Made by a program: the position numbers and the translations under genes
The notes under the pieces: model-generated
What the model was told of the DNA's origin: nothing
Database searches by the model: none
Seen by the model: only the letters and a program-made list of their open reading frames with translations
NCBI GenBank assembly: GCA_020848315.1
Contig: JADLAH010000087.1
Coordinates: forward strand, 1 to 5,671
Reading direction: 5' to 3'
DNA length: 5,671 nt
DNA from: Chitinophagales bacterium
GTDB lineage: Bacteria; Bacteroidota; Bacteroidia; Chitinophagales; JADIYW01
Shown here: in pieces, positions 1 through 5,183 of the stretch
Layout: every line of letters begins with the position of its first letter
Position numbering within the stretch: position 1 is the first letter of the stretch

Positions 1-282
1 CCGCCAAATATACTGTGTTATCTGTCGCTGACAGCGGCGCTGTTTTCTGTCTATTCATTTTGCTGTTTCGCCATCCTGCCGGTTCGGTGGTCGTATTATC
101 TGCATATCATCAGCATCGCTAATGTATTGTATTGCCTGGTTACACTGGTGTTGCTGATCTTGTACAGACAACATATCACGGCTTGGGATGTTGCCTATTT
201 CCTGGGAGAAATAGCAGTTATTGTCAGTCTGGTGTTTGTGGAAAGAAAAACCATTGCAAAGGCGTCCGCCATGCAGGAATAA
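1..282 (+). CDS. C-terminal part of a multi-pass membrane protein, function unknown
   Basis: An open frame runs from the left edge to a TAA at 280-282, giving 93 residues with no start in the window. Three hydrophobic segments are visible at about residues 4-28, 33-55 and 64-80, separated by short loops carrying Arg, His and Trp (R29-W30, R56-Q57-H58), followed by a short charged tail beginning E81-R82-K83. This pattern fits a small integral protein of the cytoplasmic membrane, perhaps with one more helix upstream. I do not recognise a family and see no catalytic motif. It is convergent with the response regulator: only 32 bases separate the two stop codons and no good terminator lies between them. 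That this frame is real rests on its membrane-protein composition and clean stop. Confidence 0.65.
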   Translation, partial: PPNILCYLSLTAALFSVYSFCCFAILPVRWSYYLHIISIANVLYCLVTLVLLILYRQHITAWDVAYFLGEIAVIVSLVFVERKTIAKASAMQE

Positions 283-314
283 TCCATGCTTTGAAAATAA
301 AATCCGGGAAATTC

Positions 315-1046
315 CTAAGGAATAAACTTGTAACCGATTCCGCGAACGGTTTCGATATGTTGTTTGCCGACTTTCTTTCTGATTTTTTTAATGTGCGTGT
401 CGATATTTCTGTCGCCGACGATGATATCGTCGCCCCAGACTTTCAGCAGAATATAGTTGCGTTTAAACACTTTGCCCGGTCGCGAGGTGAGGAGCACCAC
501 GAGCTGGAATTCTTTTTTGGATAATTTCAGCGGCTCGCCTTTTTTGAAGATCATCACTTGTTCTTCATCAATTTCGAGGTTGCCGAATTTCTTGATTTCC
601 TTTGGTGTTTCCTCTTTGCTGTAGCACCGTTTCAGCAGCGCCTTGATGCGACCTGCAAACAAACGGGAACGGCTGGATTTGGGAATAAACTCGTCGGCAC
701 CGGCTTCGAAAGCGCTGATTTGCGTAAAATCATCCGCTCTGTCGGCATAAAAAGCGATAGGCAACTGCGCGAGACTGCTGTCCGCGCGGATGTCCCAACA
801 CACTTCAATGCCATCGGCATCGTTCAGTTCGATATTCAGTATAACTAAATCCGGTTTTTCTTTTTTGATAACGGCGAGCAAATCCTTGGTTTTGGTCACC
901 TCCGTGAATTTGTAGCTGTCGGTCTTGAAGGCCTTTACGGTCGACTCAATACTACCTTTATCCTTATCTGCAATAAGAATATGGTATTTCCTGTTCTCTT
1001 GGCTTTTACTCTCCATAAACTGTTTGTCACTGCTAATATATTCCAT
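315..1046 (-). CDS. OmpR/PhoB-type response regulator with degenerate (pseudo-)receiver
   Basis: A 243-residue DNA-binding transcription regulator. A receiver domain occupies about residues 21-140 and a winged-helix OmpR/PhoB domain about 153-243. The second domain is well conserved: LSKKEFQL near 175-182, RPGKVFKR near 189-196, VWGDD 203-207, then DRNIDTHIKKIRKK and TVRGIGYKF to the C-terminus. The receiver keeps its fold signature (PDLVIL, DGIEV, FEAGADEF), but key positions are changed. The phospho-acceptor Asp is Asn71, the second acidic-pocket residue is Lys28 (D27-K28-D29), and the conserved Thr/Ser is Ala101; the conserved Lys (K123) remains. By family knowledge it should not be phosphorylated normally and probably works as a phosphorylation-independent or ligand-gated regulator. 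No histidine kinase is adjacent. Met11 (codon at 1016) is an alternative start; neither start has a clear ribosome site. It is divergent from gpx across a 247-base spacer. Confidence 0.93.
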   Translation of the reverse strand: MEYISSDKQFMESKSQENRKYHILIADKDKGSIESTVKAFKTDSYKFTEVTKTKDLLAVIKKEKPDLVILNIELNDADGIEVCWDIRADSSLAQLPIAFYADRADDFTQISAFEAGADEFIPKSSRSRLFAGRIKALLKRCYSKEETPKEIKKFGNLEIDEEQVMIFKKGEPLKLSKKEFQLVVLLTSRPGKVFKRNYILLKVWGDDIIVGDRNIDTHIKKIRKKVGKQHIETVRGIGYKFIP

Positions 1047-1253
1047 ATTTCAGGGCTTGAGGGTGAGGTATGCGTAAACTACTTACAAAATTCACACAAA
1101 TTACAACAATTAAGGTAAACTTTTGGTTTATTGTATGTTATTGATAATGAGTTATTTGATTGTGTGTGCTAACTTTGGAATGTTTTTTGCTATCAATAGA
1201 ATGTGTCGCTGAAATATTTTCAGACAGTGTATTCAGCCTGTAATATTTTTGCC

Positions 1254-1261
1254 TACATTTG
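1254..1261 (+). promoter_or_regulatory. Possible Bacteroidota -7 box upstream of glutathione peroxidase
   Basis: TACATTTG matches the TAnnTTTG -7 consensus of the phylum's main sigma factor and lies 32 bases before the ATG at 1294. No TTG is present at the expected distance upstream. Two further matches occur in the same spacer, TATTTTTG at 1244-1251 and TAACTTTG at 1170-1177, so the true start site is unresolved. The rest of the 247-base divergent region (1047-1293) is AT-rich, and I saw no convincing minus-strand promoter for the regulator or clear operator. Confidence 0.35.
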
Positions 1262-1293
1262 AACTATCCGACAGCAAAAACGTTTAAACTATT

Positions 1294-1896
1294 ATGAGAA
1301 ACAACCTTTTTTTATCGTATGCAGTAGTCACTATGCTGATGTTTACCGCAGTCAGTTGTGATGCCAGAAGCAGCAACGCTTCCGCCAGTATGGCGCAGGC
1401 AGCCAGCAATAAATCCATTTACGACTTTACGATGAAAGACATAGATGGCAAAATGGTGCCACTGTCCGCTTACAAAGGAAAAATTGTGGTTATCGTGAAT
1501 ACTGCCAGTCAGTGCGGCCTCACCGGACAGTTGTCGGAGATAGAATCGTTCTACAAAAAATATAAAGACAAAGGTATTGTGGTGCTCGGATTTCCGGCCA
1601 ATGATTTTCTGGGACAGGAGCCGCTGAATGACGCGGAAATCAAATCTTTCTGTTCAAAAAATTACGGCGTTACGTTTCCGATGTTTTCTAAAATTTCCGT
1701 AAAAGGCAAAGATATGCATCCTTTGTATCAGTATCTGACGGAAATGGATGAAAATGGCGTGATGGATGCACCGGTGAAATGGAATTTCCAGAAATTCATC
1801 ATCGGCAAAGATGGCAAGTTGGTGAATTCCGTGAATCCACGCACGACCGTGAATGATGTGGAGTTTACTCAAATCATTGATGATCTCCTGAAATAA
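1294..1896 (+). CDS. Glutathione peroxidase family lipoprotein
   Basis: A 200-residue thiol peroxidase of the glutathione peroxidase family, which reduces H2O2 or organic hydroperoxides using a thiol donor; bacterial members often use thioredoxin. Residues 1-21 form a lipoprotein signal (hydrophobic stretch, then A-V-S-C with lipid-carrying Cys22), followed by a Ser/Ala-rich linker to about residue 40, so it should be anchored in the cell envelope. The catalytic set is complete: peroxidatic Cys74 in NTASQCGLTGQ, Gln108 in LGQEP, and Trp163-Asn164 in KWNF. In the usual FPCNQF motif it reads FPANDF (residues 100-105), so that Cys is Ala102. Cys120, in SFCSKNYGVTFPMF, is the remaining candidate resolving Cys. 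The ATG at 1294 is supported because it supplies the signal peptide. The hydrolase gene begins 22 bases downstream. Family assignment is certain; electron donor and exact location are inferred. Confidence 0.95.
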   Translation: MRNNLFLSYAVVTMLMFTAVSCDARSSNASASMAQAASNKSIYDFTMKDIDGKMVPLSAYKGKIVVIVNTASQCGLTGQLSEIESFYKKYKDKGIVVLGFPANDFLGQEPLNDAEIKSFCSKNYGVTFPMFSKISVKGKDMHPLYQYLTEMDENGVMDAPVKWNFQKFIIGKDGKLVNSVNPRTTVNDVEFTQIIDDLLK

Positions 1897-1918
1897 GCAA
1901 CATAGATTTCTTATATAC

Positions 1919-2701
1919 GTGAAGGCTTGGTTTTTACCGGGCCTTTTTTTATTTTTAGCTATGCTGTTGCAACGTGCCATAATATTTCGTGCCAAAAGGT
2001 TGAAGCCGGATCATGTATTTGAGACGGAACATCCGCTGGATGAATATTTTTTTCATTTCAATATCGGCGCGGAAAAATTCGCTATCAACACGGTACATAT
2101 CAAGTCGCAACAGCCGAAAGGAATGGTTTTTTTTCTGCACGGTACGCTGAATCACATACAATACCATTTGCCCAAAGCCACCGTTTTTATTGAGAATAAT
2201 TACGATGTCGTGATGATGGATTATCCGACTTACGGCAAAAGTACCGGCAAGCTGACCGAAGATTTGCTGCATGCCGTAGTGGAAGAGACTTACCGGCAGA
2301 CACTGGAGAAAATCGGGCAGCCGGAACGGGTATATTTTATTGGGCGCTCGCTCGGCACCGCACTGGCGAGCAGGCTCGCGACGGTGTTTTCACCCGATGG
2401 TCTCGTGTTGATTTCACCGTACTACAGTATGCCTGATTTATTTCGTCATAAAGCAGCCAAAGTGATTCCTTTTAAGCGACTCAAATTTAAACTGGAAAAT
2501 CATACCTATCTGCCGCAGGTGACTTGTCCTGCCTATATTATACACGGCACGGAAGACAGGCTTATTCCGATTTCACTGGCGCAGAAACTGATTCCTTTTC
2601 TGCCTTCTGAAGAACATTTTATTACGGTGCCGGAAGCCGACCATTTCAACGTACACAAAAAAGCGATGTACCACGATTGGATGCAACAACTACTGCGTTG
2701 A
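1919..2701 (+). CDS. Membrane-anchored alpha/beta hydrolase
   Basis: A 260-residue serine hydrolase of the alpha/beta fold. An N-terminal hydrophobic segment (about residues 4-23) acts as signal anchor and is followed by an RAIIFRAKRL stretch resembling the QEKLIF-type motif after the anchor in related bacterial hydrolases. The oxyanion-hole region is FFLHGT (71-76), strand and turn DYPTYGKSTG lie at 101-110, the nucleophile elbow is GRSLG with Ser144, the acid is Asp213 in HGTEDRL, and the His is His242 in EADHFN. The triad is complete, so it is probably active as an esterase, lipase or peptidase; substrate unknown. The start is uncertain: GTG at 1919 keeps the whole anchor, whereas the first ATG (1961, Met15) would give 246 residues and lose most of it. 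A terminator-like hairpin overlaps the first codons. I prefer GTG because the anchor fits the family. Confidence 0.88.
   Translation: MKAWFLPGLFLFLAMLLQRAIIFRAKRLKPDHVFETEHPLDEYFFHFNIGAEKFAINTVHIKSQQPKGMVFFLHGTLNHIQYHLPKATVFIENNYDVVMMDYPTYGKSTGKLTEDLLHAVVEETYRQTLEKIGQPERVYFIGRSLGTALASRLATVFSPDGLVLISPYYSMPDLFRHKAAKVIPFKRLKFKLENHTYLPQVTCPAYIIHGTEDRLIPISLAQKLIPFLPSEEHFITVPEADHFNVHKKAMYHDWMQQLLR
1922..1950 (+). terminator. Terminator-like hairpin after glutathione peroxidase, overlapping the hydrolase start
   Basis: Positions 1922-1930 pair with 1937-1945 as a nine-pair stem, including two G-T wobbles, around a six-base loop; a run of T reaches 1950. The shape is that of an intrinsic terminator 25 bases after the peroxidase stop. 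It also lies inside codons 2-11 of the hydrolase if that gene starts at GTG 1919. Either the hydrolase starts at ATG 1961, or the hairpin only weakens read-through, or the T-rich run merely reflects the coding of hydrophobic Phe/Leu residues. Confidence 0.5.
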
Positions 2702-2727
2702 TATTTTCAGAAAAATCTGTACATTTG
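2698..2727 (+). promoter_or_regulatory. Bacteroidota-type promoter of queD (TTG-N19-TACATTTG)
   Basis: TTG at 2698-2700 overlaps the last codon and stop of the hydrolase and is followed after 19 bases by TACATTTG (2720-2727). Both boxes and their spacing match the phylum's promoter consensus, making this the best promoter in the window. Transcription would begin near 2731-2734, leaving a leader of about 40 bases before ATG 2775. A second -7 match, TAGATTTG at 2740-2747, lacks a TTG partner. Confidence 0.6.
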
Positions 2728-2774
2728 ATTTAAAATGGATAGATTTGTCCGATTATTAAGCAGATTTAATAGCT

Positions 2775-3200
2775 ATGATTCGCATTACCAAGATTTTTCA
2801 TTTTGAAACAGCACATGCCGTACACGGTTATATTGGCAAATGCAGCCATATTCACGGGCATTCCTATGAATTGCATGTGTGTGTCGCCGCGCGCGAACAA
2901 CAGGATGAATATATCGCGGCGCCCGGGTTTGTGGTGGATTTCAAGCAACTGAAACAATGGGTGCAGACGCATGTGGTGGAATTGCTGGATCATAGTCTCG
3001 TCTTATCGCGTGATTATATAGCAGCGCATCCGCACTTGCAGACACATACGAACCTGTGTGTTTGGGAAATGGAGCCAACGGCGGAAAATATATTGCTCTT
3101 TATACGCAGGCAACTGCAGCCCGTGTTGCCACCTGAATTGCAACTCGTGCACCTTAAACTCTATGAAACCAGAGATTCCTTCGCGGAATGGGTGGTTTAG
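2775..3200 (+). CDS. queD: 6-carboxytetrahydropterin synthase / 6-pyruvoyltetrahydropterin synthase family
   Basis: A 141-residue cytosolic zinc enzyme. QueD converts 7,8-dihydroneopterin triphosphate to 6-carboxytetrahydropterin, the second step towards preQ0 and queuosine; PTPS relatives make 6-pyruvoyltetrahydropterin from the same substrate. Visible signatures are FETAH with zinc ligand His14, KCSHIHGHSY with catalytic Cys23 and ligands His27 and His29, LDHS with His73, PTAEN (101-105) for substrate binding, and YETRDSFAEW with Glu131. The stretch between LDH and PTAEN (about 28 residues, 74-101) is longer than in the compact E. coli enzyme and accounts for most of the extra length. Substrate-producing FolE is encoded about 700 bases downstream. 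QueD is the likelier identity in a bacterium, but no other queuosine gene is visible, so PTPS-like activity cannot be excluded. The ATG at 2775 is the only sensible start. Confidence 0.92.
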   Translation: MIRITKIFHFETAHAVHGYIGKCSHIHGHSYELHVCVAAREQQDEYIAAPGFVVDFKQLKQWVQTHVVELLDHSLVLSRDYIAAHPHLQTHTNLCVWEMEPTAENILLFIRRQLQPVLPPELQLVHLKLYETRDSFAEWVV

Positions 3201-3267
3201 TTTAAATTTCAATCCCTTCTGATAGGTAGCCGTCGATTTTTTGAAAAAAAAGTTGAATTTTATTTTA

Positions 3268-3293
3268 TTGAAAATCAATCGATTGTAATTTTG
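3268..3293 (+). promoter_or_regulatory. Possible ssb promoter with embedded palindrome
   Basis: TAATTTTG at 3286-3293 matches the TAnnTTTG box. TTG at 3268-3270 precedes it with a 15-base gap, shorter than usual. The perfect ten-base palindrome CAATCGATTG (3276-3285) fills the spacer directly before the -7 box and could be an operator. Transcription from here would give ssb a leader of about 150 bases. Confidence 0.35.
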
Positions 3294-3330
3294 TTTCAAA
3301 AAAAAATGAAAAATTTTTATGGAATTTTTG

Positions 3331-3407
3331 TGCTCGTGGTATCTATATAAGCGAAACCACCGAACGAAAAGGTTAACCTAGCGCGAAAGTAGAACGGCGG
3401 ATTCAGG
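3331..3407 (+). other. GC-richer ssb leader segment, possibly structured RNA
   Basis: Within a very AT-rich 249-base spacer between queD and ssb, this stretch is distinctly richer in G and C and encodes no protein. GTGGT (3336-3340) can pair with ACCAC (3356-3360), and AGGTTAACCT (3370-3379) is a perfect palindrome. The motif CGAAA recurs at 3352, 3365 and 3383. I recognise no known riboswitch or small RNA; a preQ1 class I pattern is absent. It could be a regulatory leader of ssb or a small RNA; the structure is weak by eye. Confidence 0.25.
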
Positions 3408-3449
3408 AATAAAAAAATTGATTTTTAAACGTAATTAAAATTAAAAGAA

Positions 3450-3791
3450 ATGTCAGCTATCAGAAATCAAGTTCAGTTAATCGGAAACTTAGGTCAGAAA
3501 CCGGAAATCAAGTCATTCGGCACAGAGAAAAAATTTGCTTCGTTCAGTGTTGCCACATCGGATTACTTTTACGACAAAAACGGGGAGCGTCAACAGCAGA
3601 CCCAGTGGCATAACGTGGTGGTATGGGGAAAACAGCAGGTTGCCATCGTAGAAAAGTATCTGGATAAAGGCTCTGAAGTGGCCCTGACCGGGAAGATTAC
3701 CTATCGCAATTATGAAGACAAAGCAGGTAATAAGCGATATATTACCGAAATCAATGTCAGCGATATATTGCTGCTGGGTAAAAAAAACTAA
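3450..3791 (+). CDS. ssb: Short single-stranded DNA-binding protein without acidic tail
   Basis: A 113-residue OB-fold protein that binds single-stranded DNA in replication, repair or recombination. It starts with the family signature (RNQVQLIGNLGQKPEI, residues 5-20), continues with FASFSVATSD (29-38), TQWHNVVVWGK (51-61) containing stacking Trp53 and Trp59, then YLDKGSEVALTGKI and RYITEINVSDILLLG. The protein stops right after the OB fold (GKKN end). It lacks the Gly/Pro-rich linker and acidic DDDIPF-like tip through which full SSBs recruit partners. Many Bacteroidota carry such short SSBs beside a longer one, so this may be a secondary or specialised paralogue, though gene content outside the window is unknown. 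The start is supported by conserved residues following directly and an A-rich upstream stretch. It is monocistronic, closed by a strong terminator. Confidence 0.94.
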   Translation: MSAIRNQVQLIGNLGQKPEIKSFGTEKKFASFSVATSDYFYDKNGERQQQTQWHNVVVWGKQQVAIVEKYLDKGSEVALTGKITYRNYEDKAGNKRYITEINVSDILLLGKKN

Positions 3792-3804
3792 GTTATCCTG
3801 AAGT

Positions 3805-3840
3805 GCAGGCACTGTGAAAACACAGTGCCTGCCTTTTTTT
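3805..3840 (+). terminator. Intrinsic terminator of ssb
   Basis: A perfect 12-pair stem, 3805-3816 with 3821-3832, closed by an AAAA loop and followed by seven T (3834-3840). It lies 13 bases after the ssb stop codon and separates ssb from folE. Confidence 0.93.
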
Positions 3841-3913
3841 ATTGTTTCATGGCAGCGAGCAGTACGTGTCTGTTAAAACAAATTTCCGGTTTTCCTGTTT
3901 TATAGAATATTTG

Positions 3914-3921
3914 TACCTTTA
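3914..3921 (+). promoter_or_regulatory. Possible folE promoter close to the start codon
   Basis: TACCTTTA differs from TAnnTTTG only in the last base and ends four bases before the ATG at 3926; no upstream TTG is at the expected distance. AATATTTG at 3906-3913 is an alternative with one mismatch. As folE follows the ssb terminator, a promoter must lie in 3841-3925. From this box the transcript would begin at or next to the ATG. Confidence 0.4.
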
Positions 3922-3925
3922 AAAC

Positions 3926-4525
3926 ATGAATGACATGGTGATAAACAACGGGCTGATTATAGAGCCAAATCCTACAATAGAACAACACTACCGCGAAATA
4001 CTGACGCTGATAGGTGAGGATCCGACCCGCGAGGGATTGGAAAAAACGCCGCACAGAGTCGGCAAAGCGCTGCAATACATTACGCACGGCTATTCGCTGG
4101 ATCCGAAAGCGATTATACAGTCTGCCATCTTCAACGAGAATCACAGCGAGATGATTATCGTGAAGGATATTGAACTGTATTCCATGTGTGAGCATCATAT
4201 GCTGCCGTTTTTCGGAAAAGCGCATGTGGCGTATATTCCGAATGGAAAGATTACCGGTCTGAGCAAAATTGCCCGTGTGGTAGATGCATATGCCAGACGG
4301 CTGCAGGTGCAGGAGCGACTCACCACACAAATCCGCGATTGTATTCAGGAAGCGCTGGATCCGCTTGGCGTGGCTGTGGTGATTGAAGCCAAGCATATGT
4401 GCATGATGATGAGAGGCGTGCAGAAACAGAATTCAACGACGACGACATCCTCCTTTACCGGAGAGTTTGAAAAACAGGCAACGCGATCTGAGTTTGTGAA
4501 ACTCATCAGTGCGCATTTGTCCTGA
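3926..4525 (+). CDS. folE: GTP cyclohydrolase I (type IA)
   Basis: A 199-residue cytosolic enzyme that converts GTP to 7,8-dihydroneopterin triphosphate plus formate, the entry step to folate, and to queuosine through QueD. The family forms a toroidal homodecamer. The N-terminal helical part carries [16 protein letters not shown] (30-45). The zinc site is complete: Cys88 and His91 in [10 protein letters not shown] and Cys159 in [10 protein letters not shown], with catalytic His90 and His157 also present. [11 protein letters not shown] (107-117), [11 protein letters not shown] (123-133), and the C-terminal TRSEFVKLI are typical. Length and all motifs indicate an active zinc-dependent enzyme. 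The ATG at 3926 is taken as the start; Met4 (3935) is an equally plausible alternative because nothing before about residue 15 is conserved. It is bounded on both sides by strong terminators and so probably transcribed alone. Confidence 0.97.
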   Translation: MNDMVINNGLIIEPNPTIEQHYREILTLIGEDPTREGLEKTPHRVGKALQYITHGYSLDPKAIIQSAIFNENHSEMIIVKDIELYSMCEHHMLPFFGKAHVAYIPNGKITGLSKIARVVDAYARRLQVQERLTTQIRDCIQEALDPLGVAVVIEAKHMCMMMRGVQKQNSTTTTSSFTGEFEKQATRSEFVKLISAHLS

Positions 4526-4545
4526 TAAATGAAGATAGAATAAGC

Positions 4546-4586
4546 AAAAAGGCAGTCGTGTTTGTTAAAATCACGGCTGCCTTTTT
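4546..4586 (+). terminator. Intrinsic terminator of folE
   Basis: Positions 4546-4560 pair with 4572-4586 as a 15-pair stem with one T-G wobble around an 11-base loop. The A run on the left arm and T run on the right let it work in either direction. It lies 20 bases after the folE stop and insulates the ccm genes. Confidence 0.9.
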
Positions 4587-4644
4587 AACATCAATTAGCA
4601 TATTAAATAATCTTCATCTGGTTTTTTTAGTGGATAACTAACAG

Positions 4645-4652
4645 TAATTTTG
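4645..4652 (+). promoter_or_regulatory. Possible promoter -7 box of the ccmEF operon
   Basis: TAATTTTG matches TAnnTTTG and is the best candidate in the spacer between the folE terminator and ccmE. No TTG is found 17-23 bases upstream, only a T run at 4622-4628. A start near 4656-4659 would give a leader of about 90 bases. Confidence 0.35.
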
Positions 4653-4687
4653 GGAACCTGTTGCAATGCTTCTTCGTTGAATGGGTA

Positions 4688-4725
4688 ACCTGCACGCCGG
4701 CGGATGTCAGCCGACAGGTGTTTTT
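4688..4725 (+). promoter_or_regulatory. Hairpin plus T run in the ccmE leader, possible attenuator
   Basis: ACCTG (4688-4692) pairs with CAGGT (4715-4719), enclosing a CGGC/GCCG inner stem (4698-4701 with 4710-4713); five T follow (4721-4725), 19 bases before the ccmE ATG. A second AACCTG copy at 4655-4660 could compete for the same CAGGT. The stem is interrupted by unequal internal loops, so stability is modest. Confidence 0.3.
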
Positions 4726-4744
4726 AACCAAAAAGAAAACACGT

Positions 4745-5155
4745 ATGAAACGTACCCATATCATTGCGCTGATTTTCATCGCAGTATTAGTCGCTTCACT
4801 TACCGTCATGCTGGGCAAGGGGTTCAGCAGATACGAAAGTTTTAATTCCTCTTACGCCAAAAAAGGAAAAGAATTCACTGTGGTAGGTGTACTGAATACA
4901 CAAAAAGAGATTGTTTACGAGCCTACTGTCGATCCGAATAAGTTTTCCATGTATGTCATCGATGAACAGCAGGTAGAACGCAAGGTGGTGGTATTCAAAG
5001 CAAAACCCCGAGATATTGAAAGGTCAGAAAAGGTGGTGGTAACGGGAAAAATGAACGGAGACGTGTTTGAAGCCACCGATATCCTGCTGAAATGTCCTTC
5101 CAAATACCAGGGCGTTGAGAAACAAGTTAACAACGGACGAAGCGTCGACATCTAA
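4745..5155 (+). CDS. ccmE: Cytochrome c maturation heme chaperone CcmE, CxxxY type
   Basis: A 136-residue periplasm-facing heme chaperone. CcmE binds heme covalently and passes it to CcmF for attachment to apocytochrome c. Residues 5-23 form an N-terminal membrane anchor after MKRT; the rest is the OB-like beta-barrel domain with GKEFTVVGVL (41-50), KEIVYEP, FKAKPRDIERSEKVVVTGKM (84-103) and FEATDILLKCPSKY. In E. coli the heme-linking residue is His in an HxxxY motif; here the motif is C117-P-S-K-Y121, the CxxxY variant known from archaea and Desulfovibrio. The frame extends upstream to a TTG at 4661, but ATG 4745 gives a normal anchor and is preferred. The ccmF start follows 28 bases after the stop, so the genes are probably one operon. 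The tail after Tyr121 is short and polar. Confidence 0.92.
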   Translation: MKRTHIIALIFIAVLVASLTVMLGKGFSRYESFNSSYAKKGKEFTVVGVLNTQKEIVYEPTVDPNKFSMYVIDEQQVERKVVVFKAKPRDIERSEKVVVTGKMNGDVFEATDILLKCPSKYQGVEKQVNNGRSVDI

Positions 5156-5183
5156 TTCCTTCATTTCACCTTAATTCATTTTC

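Noticed and set aside
283..330. Terminator between the membrane protein and the regulator
   Set aside because: Only a short TTCCTAAGGAA palindrome (312-322) is present, partly inside the regulator's end and without a T run.
132..524. Plus-strand open frame of 130 codons
   Set aside because: It covers the end of the membrane protein and the antisense strand of the regulator's highly conserved DNA-binding domain, has no recognisable domain, and is a shadow.
1654..2272. Two minus-strand frames opposite the peroxidase and the hydrolase
   Set aside because: Both are antisense to well-supported genes with complete catalytic residues, and neither has domain-like features.
2701..2774. preQ1 riboswitch before queD
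   Set aside because: The short leader lacks the hairpin and A-rich tail of the preQ1 class I aptamer; it contains only promoter-like boxes.
3839..4396. Minus-strand open frame of 185 codons
   Set aside because: It lies almost wholly antisense to folE, whose family motifs are unmistakable; composition is His/Arg-rich as expected for a shadow frame.
4661..4744. N-terminal extension of CcmE from TTG 4661
   Set aside because: The extra 28 residues would precede the typical MKRT-plus-anchor start of CcmE and overlap the leader hairpin; ATG 4745 fits the family.
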